Shown in pieces: positions 14,635 to 23,205 of a stretch of 34,823 nt of DNA. The stretch comes from Candidatus Bathyarchaeota archaeon. GTDB lineage: Archaea; Thermoproteota; Bathyarchaeia; 40CM-2-53-6. A program made the translations under genes and the position numbers. Below the pieces are notes generated by a model. That model made no database searches, had not been told where the DNA came from, and saw only the letters and a list, made by a program, of their open reading frames with translations. The number at the start of each line of letters is the position of its first letter. Positions within the stretch are counted from its first letter, which is position 1. The stretch lies in NCBI GenBank assembly GCA_005881695.1, contig VBBT01000112.1, forward strand, positions 1-34,823, given 5' to 3'.

Positions 14635-16389
14635 ATGGTATTTCGCTTTACAACGAGTGCGATTCTTGCACTGATTATCCTATCCTTCTCAGCAGGAGCG
14701 GTGAATGTTCTTCACTACGGGGAGACCGATAAGGGCCTTCCCCCGAATCATTTACCCCTTGCAGCGGTGAATGGTCCTCAGCGAACCATCGTTATTACGG
14801 TCCAGTTTCCCGATAAGGGAAACACTTCTTCTCCCGGGCAGATTCTGACGATGCTCTCAAAACTGAACAACTATTACAACGAAGACTCCTATGGAGCCGT
14901 TTCATTTCAGACCAGCATGACGCCTGCCGCTAGCTCTTCGTGGCATACTTTGCCTAACGCCATGACGTATTATGGGGCAGATACTGTATCGAGTGACAGC
15001 CGACTAGTCTCTGATTCACTCCAAGCCGCGTACAACGCAGGAGTGGATCTAGCAAGCTACAAGCTCGCGATCATAGTTCATTCAGGCAACGACGAGGCAA
15101 TGACTCACGTAGCCTCAGATATTCACTCCTTTACGATTCCAGGTTACGTGTTCAATCCCGCGCCCTTGATCTCATACAAGATCTCAACGTCAGTGGTAGC
15201 CGAATCTGACCCAACAGGAGTTTACTGCCACGAGGCAGGCCACCTCTTGGGACTCCCCGATCTTTACGATCTGACCGGTCAAATCGACCCGTCGAATAAC
15301 TTTCTAGGCTACTGGGAAATAATGGCCTTGGGAGAATGGAACCCGAACAATGGCAATCCACTCCAACCGAGGCCGGGTACATACCCATCTCATCATTCGA
15401 TCTGGTCGAAGATCCAACTAGGCTTTGTTCCAAGCTCAAGAATACCCGTCATTCAACCGGGTCAAAGCGCGAACGTCACGCTGCAGAACTTAGAATCCTC
15501 TACTGTCGGCAACCAATCGGTCAAGATTCCTATCGCCGCAAATCATGATGGAACCCTGACCTACTACCTGGCCGAGATGAGGGCGAAGATCGGCACCTAC
15601 GACCAATACTTGCCTTTCCCATCAGATTATCCCGGAGCAGGTATTCTAATTTACAAAGTGAACGAGAGTATCCCCGCAGGCCATGGTAGTGTTCGCCTGA
15701 TAGACGCCCATCCAAGAGGAGACCTTAGTGACGCACCATTTGGACCCTGCAACTCTCCATGCGTCAGCAACAACACGTTCTGGGACCAGGCGAACTTCGT
15801 CAAGGTGATAGTAACTACGACCAGCGCAACATCATATTCCGTTCTAGTCGACCGGACAAGCGCTCCTCGCCTTCTACTGCAAGTAAACGCTCCTTCCCAA
15901 GGCGTTGAAATCACCATCGACGGCGGGAACTGGACCTCGGACGCTACAAACGAATTAAGGCTGCCTGTCCCATATGGACCGCACTCAATCTCTATTCAAC
16001 CACAGATCCCAGTATCAATAGGATCCACAACCATTCAACTTGGACTGACAGACAGCTTTGCCGCTTGGAACGACGGAAGCACGCAGAACCCGCGTTGGAT
16101 CTCAGTTGTCAAGGATACCATTCTAACCGCCAGCTACCGTGTTATAATCGAGCCCTCTTTTGCTACTGCAATTACTGCCGCAACGGTACTTGGAGTCGTT
16201 GTACTCGCGGTGACCATTCATCGAAGACGACATCAGGTTGCCGGTATCGCTGTGGTCTCGACAACCTCCTCCTCGGGACCGGATGTGACTCAACCCCAGA
16301 GCGTTTTGCAGCCCAAGAGCTCACTCCCAAGGAATAATGCTCTTTCTGGAATATCCCCAGAGGGCGACAACAAGACCAAGGGCTCCTAG
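14635..16389 (+). CDS. Secreted, membrane-anchored M6-type zinc metalloprotease
   Basis: A 584-residue protein with a signal peptide (~1-22, TSAILALIILSFSAGAV), a zinc protease domain and a C-terminal anchor. The zinc motif is CHEAGHLLGLPDLYD (H199, E200, H203, with G206 and D209 extended as in M6 proteases), followed by the Met-turn region WEIMALGEWN. A beta-rich part (~270-500) follows, with a CNSPC Cys pair and several sequons, then a membrane helix ~508-529, RRRH and a 55-residue Ser/Pro-rich tail inside the cell. Immune-inhibitor-A-type enzymes degrade extracellular protein, which fits the peptide- and histidine-using genes nearby. Its last 69 bp overlap the convergent gene on the other strand. 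Confidence 0.85.
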   Translation: MVFRFTTSAILALIILSFSAGAVNVLHYGETDKGLPPNHLPLAAVNGPQRTIVITVQFPDKGNTSSPGQILTMLSKLNNYYNEDSYGAVSFQTSMTPAASSSWHTLPNAMTYYGADTVSSDSRLVSDSLQAAYNAGVDLASYKLAIIVHSGNDEAMTHVASDIHSFTIPGYVFNPAPLISYKISTSVVAESDPTGVYCHEAGHLLGLPDLYDLTGQIDPSNNFLGYWEIMALGEWNPNNGNPLQPRPGTYPSHHSIWSKIQLGFVPSSRIPVIQPGQSANVTLQNLESSTVGNQSVKIPIAANHDGTLTYYLAEMRAKIGTYDQYLPFPSDYPGAGILIYKVNESIPAGHGSVRLIDAHPRGDLSDAPFGPCNSPCVSNNTFWDQANFVKVIVTTTSATSYSVLVDRTSAPRLLLQVNAPSQGVEITIDGGNWTSDATNELRLPVPYGPHSISIQPQIPVSIGSTTIQLGLTDSFAAWNDGSTQNPRWISVVKDTILTASYRVIIEPSFATAITAATVLGVVVLAVTIHRRRHQVAGIAVVSTTSSSGPDVTQPQSVLQPKSSLPRNNALSGISPEGDNKTKGS

Positions 16390-16893
16390 CCCGAGACCTG
16401 CCGTATTCGCGCTTCCATCCCTTGCTACCAGGACTTTGTCTGTACGGCTCGAGACCCAAGCCGAAATGTCGATGCTGCTCGATGACTGAGAATGCTGATT
16501 GTCGAATACAAAACAGTAAGTTCCCTCTGAAGTCAATGTAAGATTGAACGGCTGCTTGTCCGAAACAGATCGGTCAATCAAGATGGTAGACTCTCCTGCA
16601 GCCGGACATGTCTGCGATTTGTTCAGCTCGTAGAGTTCGAACCGTAAAGATGAGGACCCTCCTGTTGGTTGCGATTGCGTGACATTAACGTGTAGAGTAT
16701 TGTTCGTCCCTGGAAACAGGGTGATGTTCTTCGGGGTTTCATACAGTCCCGGGCCCTGTACAAGGACCCCTTTCTGCACCCAAACGAACTGTTCGTTGAC
16801 GATAGGAGTTGTGTGGACGGCGGGGATGGACGCATATGTCACGAGACCAATTATTAGCAAGGCAAGTCCGAAAGCTACGAGTTTGAACTGCAT
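16321..16893 (-). CDS. Double-anchored extracellular beta-rich protein linked to an ABC transporter
   Basis: A 190-residue protein with an N-terminal membrane helix (~4-22), an outside beta-rich domain (~25-160) and a second helix (~164-182) followed by RKSIIPWE. The domain has sequons (NIT, NNT, NVT, NKS, NLT) and ends in EGTYCFVFDNQHSQSSSSI, a wording like GOLD/p24-type beta-sandwich proteins; that resemblance is weak. A Cys pair 34 residues apart may be bridged. Its ATG is 1 bp after the ABC ATPase stop, so it belongs to that operon. It may take the place of, or assist, a solute-binding protein. The 3' end overlaps the M6 protease gene. Confidence 0.7.
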   Translation of the reverse strand: MQFKLVAFGLALLIIGLVTYASIPAVHTTPIVNEQFVWVQKGVLVQGPGLYETPKNITLFPGTNNTLHVNVTQSQPTGGSSSLRFELYELNKSQTCPAAGESTILIDRSVSDKQPFNLTLTSEGTYCFVFDNQHSQSSSSIDISAWVSSRTDKVLVARDGSANTAGLGLGALGLVVALWGYSRKSIIPWE

Positions 16894-16894
16894 A

Positions 16895-17731
16895 CTAACG
16901 ACCCTCCATGTCCCGCAGTTTCTGAAATTCCCTGATCTCGCCTAACCGATGTCGCATTATGCTGGCCTCAAGCTCAGACTGCAGCAACGAAAAGATGTCT
17001 TTGTGGATGCTCACAAAATCTGATGCGGTCGGGCTTCTCGGCCGAAGCAACTCAATAGGCACTATGCTTTTCACTCGGGCGGGTCGAGCGGAGAGAACCA
17101 ATATCCTATCGGCAAGTTCAATCGCCTCCGGAAGGTTGTGGGTAACGAGGAGGAAAGTCTTCTGAGTCTCAGCGTGGATCTCTGCGACCTCTTCCCGGAG
17201 CGCCTCTGCCGTAAACTCATCGATGGCGCTGAAAGCCTCGTCCATTAAGACAACCTCCGGGTCTATGGCAAGGGCTCTAGCTATACCAACCCGTTGTTTC
17301 ATTCCACCCGAGAGCTGTTTCGGATAGAGATTTTCGCTGTCCTTGAGCCCTACCATTCCGAGAAGTTCTCTGGCAGTATTCTCCCTCTCGTGTTTCGAGA
17401 CGTTCTGGACCTCAAGTCCAAATGCGACATTCTCCAGGACTGTTCTCCAAGGAAGAAGAGCGAACGTCTGGAAGACCATGCTGATCTTCGGATGAGGAGC
17501 AGTGAGGAGGTCGCCTCTGAAACGGATTTCTCCCGAGGAGGGCCGATCTAGCCCGGCGATCATTCTCAGAAGGGTGGATTTCCCGCAACCGCTTGGGCCG
17601 ACGATGCAGACGAACTCTCCTTCATTGATCTGGAAAGATATGTCGTTCAGCGCGGTCACGGTTCGCGGCGGTTCTGAGTAAATTTTTGTGACGTTAGAGA
17701 ATTCTACGTGCAAACGATTGTTTACCGCCAT
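16895..17731 (-). CDS. ABC transporter ATP-binding protein (NrtD/SsuB/TauB-like)
   Basis: A 278-residue ABC ATPase with all motifs intact: Walker A GPSGCGKST (45-53), Q-loop MVFQTFALLPW, signature LSGGMKQRVGIARAL, Walker B VVLMDEAFSAID and switch His in LLVTHNLPEA. The LPW after the Q-loop and the overall wording fit the nitrate/sulfonate/taurine importer class. It overlaps the permease gene by 10 bp, so the two are coupled. The C-terminal ~60 residues (LRPRSPTASDFVSIHKDIFS onward) are the usual tail of this class. The substrate cannot be predicted, because no binding protein is encoded alongside. Confidence 0.93.
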   Translation of the reverse strand: MAVNNRLHVEFSNVTKIYSEPPRTVTALNDISFQINEGEFVCIVGPSGCGKSTLLRMIAGLDRPSSGEIRFRGDLLTAPHPKISMVFQTFALLPWRTVLENVAFGLEVQNVSKHERENTARELLGMVGLKDSENLYPKQLSGGMKQRVGIARALAIDPEVVLMDEAFSAIDEFTAEALREEVAEIHAETQKTFLLVTHNLPEAIELADRILVLSARPARVKSIVPIELLRPRSPTASDFVSIHKDIFSLLQSELEASIMRHRLGEIREFQKLRDMEGR

Positions 17732-18504
17732 CTCTTGATTCGTTGCTCTAGTCGCTCGAAGAATGCGCGATCCATTAAGATAGTGAGAAAACCTACGGTC
17801 ATTATTGCAGCAAGGCCGTATGTCATTGAGTGTGCTGAGCCCTGAATACTGTTAGAGATGAAACTTCCAACCCCAGCAACGCTTGCGATGATTTCTACCG
17901 CGAGGAGTACGTTCCAGCTGAACTCGAATGAGAGCCTTAGTCCAGTCAGGAAGTTCGGGAAGATTGAGGGAAGAACGATCTTGGAGAAGGTGTCGAGCCT
18001 TCCCGCCTTGAACACTGATGCAACGTGAAAGTAATCTATTGGAATCTCCTTAACTCCTTGTCTGATTGTGAAGTAGATTGGGAAGAAGGCACTGAAGGCA
18101 GAGATCGCTACCGCTGCCACATTTCCCCTTCCGATTACAGTAACGAGGACAGTGAGTATTGCCAAGTCGGGCAACGCCCCAACCAGCATGATGATCGGCG
18201 TTATCGCTTCATCCAGCCGGTTTCTAAGACCTACTAGTAATGCTAGGGGCATAACGACCACCAGAGCAAGAGAAACCCCCGCGGCTACGTTGACGAAGCT
18301 CTGGCCGACGCGAACCAAGAAAAACGGTGTTCCTCCGAGTTGGACCAGTGTGAGCAGGACATTGTGAAGAGGAGGAAGCTGATCGCTGGAGACGATCCCA
18401 AGAAGGGCAACAGCCTCCCAGACAGAGAAAATCGCGACTAACGTGATCATCCACGGTGGGAGTCGGGCTTTTTTCCGACCAGTGTCCCGTACTCGATGGA
18501 ACAC
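17722..18504 (-). CDS. ABC transporter permease (NitT/TauT-like)
   Basis: A 260-residue inner-membrane permease with about six hydrophobic segments (for example ~21-38, ~72-92, ~100-122, ~125-145 and ~190-250). The cytoplasmic EAA-type loop reads DYFHVASVFKAGRLDTFSKI then VLPSIFPNFLTGLRLSF, which keeps the G and the late LP of the consensus but not the EAA letters. It starts with GTG (MFHRVRDTGRKK), leading a basic N-terminus. It is the first gene of the permease-ATPase-membrane protein operon. About 268 bp separate it from ahcY on the same strand; I saw only one short hairpin there (18613-18631). Confidence 0.88.
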   Translation of the reverse strand: MFHRVRDTGRKKARLPPWMITLVAIFSVWEAVALLGIVSSDQLPPLHNVLLTLVQLGGTPFFLVRVGQSFVNVAAGVSLALVVVMPLALLVGLRNRLDEAITPIIMLVGALPDLAILTVLVTVIGRGNVAAVAISAFSAFFPIYFTIRQGVKEIPIDYFHVASVFKAGRLDTFSKIVLPSIFPNFLTGLRLSFEFSWNVLLAVEIIASVAGVGSFISNSIQGSAHSMTYGLAAIMTVGFLTILMDRAFFERLEQRIKRWR

Positions 18505-18772
18505 TTTGGGACTGAATGGCCAGAAACGCAGCTCGATACACCGGGAACCCGAAAGTCCCCTCCGAGAACTAATTAGCTTTGGACGACTAATCTGCAGAAT
18601 TCCGTGCTTAATGGGTTAGAGGTCTGAACCCTTGTCGCGGTGCGCTTATCGGTTCTAAGGAAAGAAATCGGTGGTTTGAGGCGAAGGTTTGACTCAGAGC
18701 AGTTCATAATGCGCCCGTGCAAGGTGGAATGCTGCTGTGCGGATTTGTGCAAGCACCTGTGCGATTGGAGGC

Positions 18773-20023
18773 TCAAGCTTGCCAAGAATGGAGATACTTC
18801 TGTTGCAATCGGGATAGGGTGTCGATCTTGCGCCCGAAGGCTTCGAGTCTCTGTCGAGCGACCTCGAAATCAAGCTCTTCCGGAACCTTGACCACCTTTG
18901 GAGGCAGCTTGCCCTTGTTCTTGGAGAGATACTCAGCCGACAAGGCTTGGTCGGCGAAGCTCATGTCCATGACCTCGGCAGGGTGTCCGTCTGCGGCCGC
19001 TAGGTTAACTAGACGTCCTTCGGAAAGCAGGTAAAGTCTCTTCTTATTTCGTAAAGTGTACTCCACGACTTCGGGGCGTACCTTCTTGTGTTTGACTGCA
19101 AGCCTTTCAAGATCTCTCACACTTACCTCGACATCGTAGTGGCCGACGTTGCATAGGATTGCTTTGTCTTTCATCTTGAGCATGTGTGCCGCGGTTATCA
19201 CGTCGGTGTCTCCGGTTGCGGTGATGAACAGGTCGCCTTTCTCGGCGGCTTCGGACATCGGCATGACGTCGAACCCTTCCATGAGGGCTTCTAGCGCCCT
19301 AACAGGGTTCACTTCTGTCACGGTGACCTTTGATCCCATTCCACGAGCGCGTTCCGCTACCCCTCTGCCGACCCATCCGTAGCCTGCTACTACCACGTTT
19401 CGGCCTGCGAGGAGGAGGTTTGTCGCCCGCATTATACCCTCGAGACCAGATTGGCCGGTTCCATACCGACTGTCGAAAAGATACTTGGTGAGGGCATCGT
19501 TGACGGCTATGACGGGAAATCTTAGTTTCCCTTGTTGCTCCATGGCCTTGAGACGCGTCACGCCTGTCGTGGTTTCTTCGCAAGCGCCGATGATATTGCG
19601 CAACAGTTTCCCTCCTCTCATGTGTGCAAGAATCGAGAGTTCGGCGCCATCGTCGATTAGAATGTCTGGTTGCAAGTCCAACACCCGATTCAGGTTCTGT
19701 TTGTGTTGTTGGTCAGTCACTCCGTGCCAGGCGTAAACGTGGACTCCTGTTTCGGATAGCGCCGCTGCCACGTCGTCTTGAGTCGAGAGGGGGTTGCTTC
19801 CGGTTATTGCGACCTCCGCGCCAGCCTGGTAGATGGATTCTGCCAAGACGGCCGTCTTAGCTTCAAGATGAAGACATGTTCCTATTCTGTACCCCTTGAA
19901 CGCCCTGTGAGCGACCAGTCTCCTCGTTATCTTTGCAAGCACGGGCATATGCTCTCTCGCCCATGCGATCTTCACCCGCCCGGAAGGGGCTAGTTTGGGA
20001 TCCTTTACTTGACTCAAGGGCAA
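18773..20023 (-). CDS. ahcY: S-adenosylhomocysteine hydrolase
   Basis: A 416-residue NAD-dependent enzyme that splits S-adenosylhomocysteine into adenosine and homocysteine, relieving product inhibition of methyltransferases. Markers are CLHLEAKTAVLAE, the catalytic region VNDALTKYLFDSRYGTGQS (Lys and Asp present; the usual Asn after FD is Ser), the NAD-binding VVAGYGWVGRGVAERARGMG and the C-terminal LNLAAADGHP-like block VNLAAADGHPAEVMD. Length is normal for the archaeal form. It starts with TTG (MPLSQVKDP). It is divergent from hutH across 96 bp that contain an inverted repeat. Methylation genes such as fibrillarin lie further right but not in its operon. Confidence 0.96.
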   Translation of the reverse strand: MPLSQVKDPKLAPSGRVKIAWAREHMPVLAKITRRLVAHRAFKGYRIGTCLHLEAKTAVLAESIYQAGAEVAITGSNPLSTQDDVAAALSETGVHVYAWHGVTDQQHKQNLNRVLDLQPDILIDDGAELSILAHMRGGKLLRNIIGACEETTTGVTRLKAMEQQGKLRFPVIAVNDALTKYLFDSRYGTGQSGLEGIMRATNLLLAGRNVVVAGYGWVGRGVAERARGMGSKVTVTEVNPVRALEALMEGFDVMPMSEAAEKGDLFITATGDTDVITAAHMLKMKDKAILCNVGHYDVEVSVRDLERLAVKHKKVRPEVVEYTLRNKKRLYLLSEGRLVNLAAADGHPAEVMDMSFADQALSAEYLSKNKGKLPPKVVKVPEELDFEVARQRLEAFGRKIDTLSRLQQKYLHSWQA

Positions 20024-20033
20024 ACCCCGATGT

Positions 20034-20084
20034 TTGGGAGGAGAATATCAGTATTACACATTGAGGCCAGTTGGTCTCCTCCAA
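20034..20084. promoter_or_regulatory. Inverted repeat in the ahcY-hutH divergent promoter region
   Basis: TTGGGAGGAGA (20034-20044) and TCTCCTCCAA (20075-20084) are complementary arms with one unpaired G, separated by 30 bp. The spacer holds an AT-rich stretch, AATATCAGTATTAC, the only TATA-like sequence between the two genes. The arms could be an operator that flanks both promoters, or a leader hairpin that hides a Shine-Dalgarno-like GGAGGAG. Function is inferred from position. Confidence 0.4.
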
Positions 20085-20119
20085 CAAGGCAGGGTCCGGA
20101 AGATCAAGTATGAAGTGGG

Positions 20120-21778
20120 TTGATTAGTCACGAGAAACGGGTCGCTAATGGGAAAGAAGAGTCTGGACGGACGGACAGCCAACCTTATCTCTCAAATCTT
20201 AGACTGCCGCTTTCTCGTGGAAGATTGGCCGAGGTAACGATAGACGGATCAAGCCTGACTCTGCATCAGCTAGTGTCTGTAGCACGAAGCAACAGCACGG
20301 TCCGAGTGGATAGGAAAGCACTTCAAGAAACAAAGAGAAGCAGAGCAGTTCTTGAAAAGTTGCTCCAAGAAGACAAAGTAATCTACGGTGTCAATACTGG
20401 CTTCGGTGCCTTATCGAACGTAAGGGTCGCACCTGAAGATCTTAAGCAGCTTCAAGCAAACCTTCTCCGAAGCCATGCCTCAAGCGTAGGCAAACCCCAC
20501 TCAACGGATGTGGTTAGGGCCATGATGTTGTTGAGAGCGAATACCCTCATCAAAGGCAATTCGGGTATCAGGCCAGAAATTCCCCAGCTGATCGTAGTGT
20601 TGCTCAACAAGCGAGTGCACCCCTACATTCCCCAGAAAGGATCCGTTGGGGCTAGCGGCGATCTCTCCCCCCTCTCTCATATGGCGCTGGTACTAATGGG
20701 AGAAGGGAGAGTCGAATACAAGGGCACTTGGATGGTAGGGAAGCAAGCCCTGCAAAGGATTGGTCAGGATCCCGTTGAATTAGAGGCGAAAGAAGGACTC
20801 GCACTCAACAACGGCACCCAGCAAATGACTTCGATAGGTTGTCTCAACCTCTATGATTCCTATAATCTGTTGGAGACAGCAGAAGCGGCACTCGCTCTTT
20901 CCTTAGAGGCAATCAAGGGATGGATTGATCCATTCGACCGACGGATACACAATGTCAGGCGGCACAACGGACAGGTCCAAGTTGCTAGAGACATCCGTGC
21001 CCTGCTAAAGAGTAGCAAGATGTGCCGATCAATAACCAAGGACGACCCCGCTGATGGACGTCCTCAAGACCCGTATTCTTTCCGATGCGCACCCCAAGTA
21101 ATGGGGCCAATGATCGACGCGATGGAGTTTGTCAGATCAACGCTTGAAATTGAAATGAACTCGGCCACGGACAACCCACTCATTTTCCCGGATGACAGAG
21201 CTTGCTTGTCAGGCGGTAACTTTCACGGGCAACCAATTTCCATGGCTCTGGACATAATGGGGTTAGGCCTCTCGACCATCGCGAACATATCGGAGCGAAG
21301 AATATCCGCTCTTCTCGATGCATCCCTAAACAACGGTCTCACGGCCTTTCTCGTTGGGAAGGAATCCAAACCTGGCCTTGCCAGCGGTCTGATGGCCCTT
21401 CAGTACACTGCGACCGCTTTGGTCGCGGAGAACAAGATACTGGCACATCCAGCGAGCAGCGACTCGATCCCCACCTCCGGCAATTTCGAAGACTTCGTGA
21501 GCATGGGACCAGGCGCAGCCCACAAGTCAACCACTATTCTCGAAAATTGCCAATACGTCATCGCGATAGAACTTCTAACCGCCGCTCAAGCAGTTCATCT
21601 AAGAGGGAGCTCGGGTCTAGGAAGAGGTACCAAGAGCATCTATCAAGCTATCCGGAAAGAGGTTCGTCCTCTGACGCAGGACAGGTCTTCCCACAATGAT
21701 ATCGAGCGAGTATTCGAGCTAGTCAGGAACGGCACAGTCAGCGATCTGGTAAGACGATTCACCAAGGGCTCGAATTAG
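20120..21778 (+). CDS. hutH: Histidine ammonia-lyase
   Basis: A 552-residue enzyme that removes ammonia from histidine to give urocanate, the first step of histidine breakdown. The self-forming MIO prosthetic group comes from Ala178-Ser179-Gly180 in GSVGASGDLSPLSH. Other family blocks are YGVNTGFG, LLRSHASSVG, NSATDNPLIF and FEDFVSMGPGAA. The N-terminal ~38 residues are longer than usual. The listed start is TTG; another TTG at 20225 would begin at LAEVTIDG, close to where typical HutH proteins begin. cofE follows after 1 bp. The other hut genes lie across an intergenic repeat on the opposite strand, so the pathway is split into two transcripts. Confidence 0.95.
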   Translation: MISHEKRVANGKEESGRTDSQPYLSNLRLPLSRGRLAEVTIDGSSLTLHQLVSVARSNSTVRVDRKALQETKRSRAVLEKLLQEDKVIYGVNTGFGALSNVRVAPEDLKQLQANLLRSHASSVGKPHSTDVVRAMMLLRANTLIKGNSGIRPEIPQLIVVLLNKRVHPYIPQKGSVGASGDLSPLSHMALVLMGEGRVEYKGTWMVGKQALQRIGQDPVELEAKEGLALNNGTQQMTSIGCLNLYDSYNLLETAEAALALSLEAIKGWIDPFDRRIHNVRRHNGQVQVARDIRALLKSSKMCRSITKDDPADGRPQDPYSFRCAPQVMGPMIDAMEFVRSTLEIEMNSATDNPLIFPDDRACLSGGNFHGQPISMALDIMGLGLSTIANISERRISALLDASLNNGLTAFLVGKESKPGLASGLMALQYTATALVAENKILAHPASSDSIPTSGNFEDFVSMGPGAAHKSTTILENCQYVIAIELLTAAQAVHLRGSSGLGRGTKSIYQAIRKEVRPLTQDRSSHNDIERVFELVRNGTVSDLVRRFTKGSN

Positions 21779-21779
21779 A

Positions 21780-22559
21780 GTGCAACTCTACGCAATCAAG
21801 TCCAAACTAATTCTCCCCGGTGATTCACTAGCTGCTAGATTCGTTGAAGCGCTTTCCGTTGCCAGATTGAGAGTCAAAAACGGCGACATACTTGCGATCG
21901 CGAGCAAAGTTGTCTCTCTGTCGGAAAAGAACATCGTTTCTCTCGCGAATGTCAAACCCACAGTTTTGGCTAAGAGACTTGGCCGCAGGTTTGACATGCA
22001 TCCCGCGTTTGCTCAGGTTGTAGTCAACGAATCTGACGCCATGTACGGCGGGGTTCCTGGTGTTCTTCTCACCGTCAAGAATGGAAACGCAACAGCGAAT
22101 TCGGGAGTTGACCGCAAGAATGCCCCACGCGATAGCGTCATTCCGTGGCCGGTGAATCCGCAACGTTCCGCAGATAGAATTCGGAGAAGCATCGATCAGA
22201 AGCTCGGAAAGAGGGTTGGTGTTGTTATTGTCGACAGTCGGGTCACCCCTCTACGCCTGGGGACGACGGGGCTCGCGATTGCTTGTTCTGGATTCCAACC
22301 GGTGCGGGACAGCCGTGGAATCAGGGATTTGTATGGACGAAAGGCTCGGATAACATTCCATGCAGTGGCAGACGGGATCGCTGGGGCGGCGCAGCTCTTG
22401 ATGGGGGAAACCCGAGAGACTGTACCTTTCGTGGTGGTTCGTAGAGCCCCTGTAGAGTTGAGCAGTCGCAAGGGCTCGGGCTCGATGACGCTCCCTGTGA
22501 AAGACTGTCTCTATATGAGCCAGATGCCTAGACCGCTGGTAACAAACACCTCTCGTTGA
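21780..22559 (+). CDS. cofE: Coenzyme F420-0:gamma-glutamyl ligase
   Basis: A 259-residue protein matching CofE, which adds one or more glutamates to F420-0 with GTP. Recognisable blocks are LILPGDSLAARFVEAL, NGDILAIASKVVSLSE, VVNESDAM, GKRVGVVIVDSRVTPLRLGT and GLAIACSGFQPVRDSRG, then DLYGR and the late VADGIAGAAQLLMGE. These cover the nucleotide/metal and dimer regions of the family. It shows that the organism makes F420 or a derivative. The start is GTG, 1 bp after the hutH stop, so it is very probably cotranslated with a histidine-degrading enzyme; glutamate, the end product of the Hut pathway, is its substrate. Confidence 0.93.
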   Translation: MQLYAIKSKLILPGDSLAARFVEALSVARLRVKNGDILAIASKVVSLSEKNIVSLANVKPTVLAKRLGRRFDMHPAFAQVVVNESDAMYGGVPGVLLTVKNGNATANSGVDRKNAPRDSVIPWPVNPQRSADRIRRSIDQKLGKRVGVVIVDSRVTPLRLGTTGLAIACSGFQPVRDSRGIRDLYGRKARITFHAVADGIAGAAQLLMGETRETVPFVVVRRAPVELSSRKGSGSMTLPVKDCLYMSQMPRPLVTNTSR

Positions 22560-22717
22560 CCGCGTGCGATCCTTTCTCCTCACGAGCGGTTCCTTACTCC
22601 TTACAACGAGGACGCTTTTTCGCCATCATCTCGTTTCGTGTAACGGCTTCTCGACGACCGGCCAACGGGATCTTCACGATCCTACGCATACGAAACCTTG
22701 GCCGTCCTCTCCGGGGC

Positions 22718-22960
22718 GAAATCGCCCATTATCGGCCCTGATCTCGAATCTGGGACATGGCTAAAATTTCGCCCCGGAATCGTTCGGAGATCGCCCTAGA
22801 TCTCCCGTCTTTCTGCCCTGCCATCAAAGGATGAACTGCACCCTAAATGGGAGGAGTCGCCCAGAAACACCGCCAGACAGAAAATTTTCTCGTCAAAAAG
22901 GAGGGGGTATTGCAGAGCATCTCGCGACGCAAGAGTGGTTGACAAGGATTCCTCCGGGTT
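22718..22960 (+). repeat. Tandem repeat, copy 1 (about 240 bp)
   Basis: By hand alignment the first 38 bases match the second copy at 35 positions (GAAATCGCCCATTATCGGCC and onward to 22755). Later parts align with gaps: TCGTTCGGA near 22780, TCGCCCAGAAACACCGCCA near 22857, a GGAGGGGGTATT block and CTCGCGACGC. The repeat is therefore a full-unit duplication, not a short shared motif. Its identity is unknown. Confidence 0.6.
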
Positions 22961-22963
22961 CAG

Positions 22964-23205
22964 GAAATCGCCCAATATCTGCCCTGATCTCGAATCCGGG
23001 AACCGCCCAGCAACTCTCCCGAAATTCGTTCGGAATTGTCGCCTTCTTTCCAGTGGCATCCCAGCCCGGATTGCGCCCTGATCACCCTGTCTCGCCCGGA
23101 ATCCACGCCAAACAGGAAATGGTTTTTGGAAAATAGGGGGTCTTAGCGACTGCCCCTCGCGTCGTGTGAGTGGACAGTCCGGACTGGCCACCGAAGGTAA
23201 ACTGG
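22964..23205 (+). repeat. Tandem repeat, copy 2 (about 240 bp)
   Basis: The second copy starts 246 bp after the first. It contains the same words in the same order: GCCCTGATCTCGAATC, TTCGTTCGGA, TCGCCCGGAATCCACGCCA, an A-rich/GGGGG block and CTCGCGTCG. The 3' half has diverged more than the 5' half. Its boundary is uncertain by ~20 bp, because similarity fades. Confidence 0.55.

Noticed and set aside
18613-18631. GGGTT-N9-AACCC hairpin considered as a tRNA T-arm or terminator
   Set aside because: No acceptor, D or anticodon arms can be built around it and no T-run follows.
18573-18785. 70-residue minus-strand frame between the permease gene and ahcY
   Set aside because: It overlaps the ahcY end, has no recognisable motif and poor start context.
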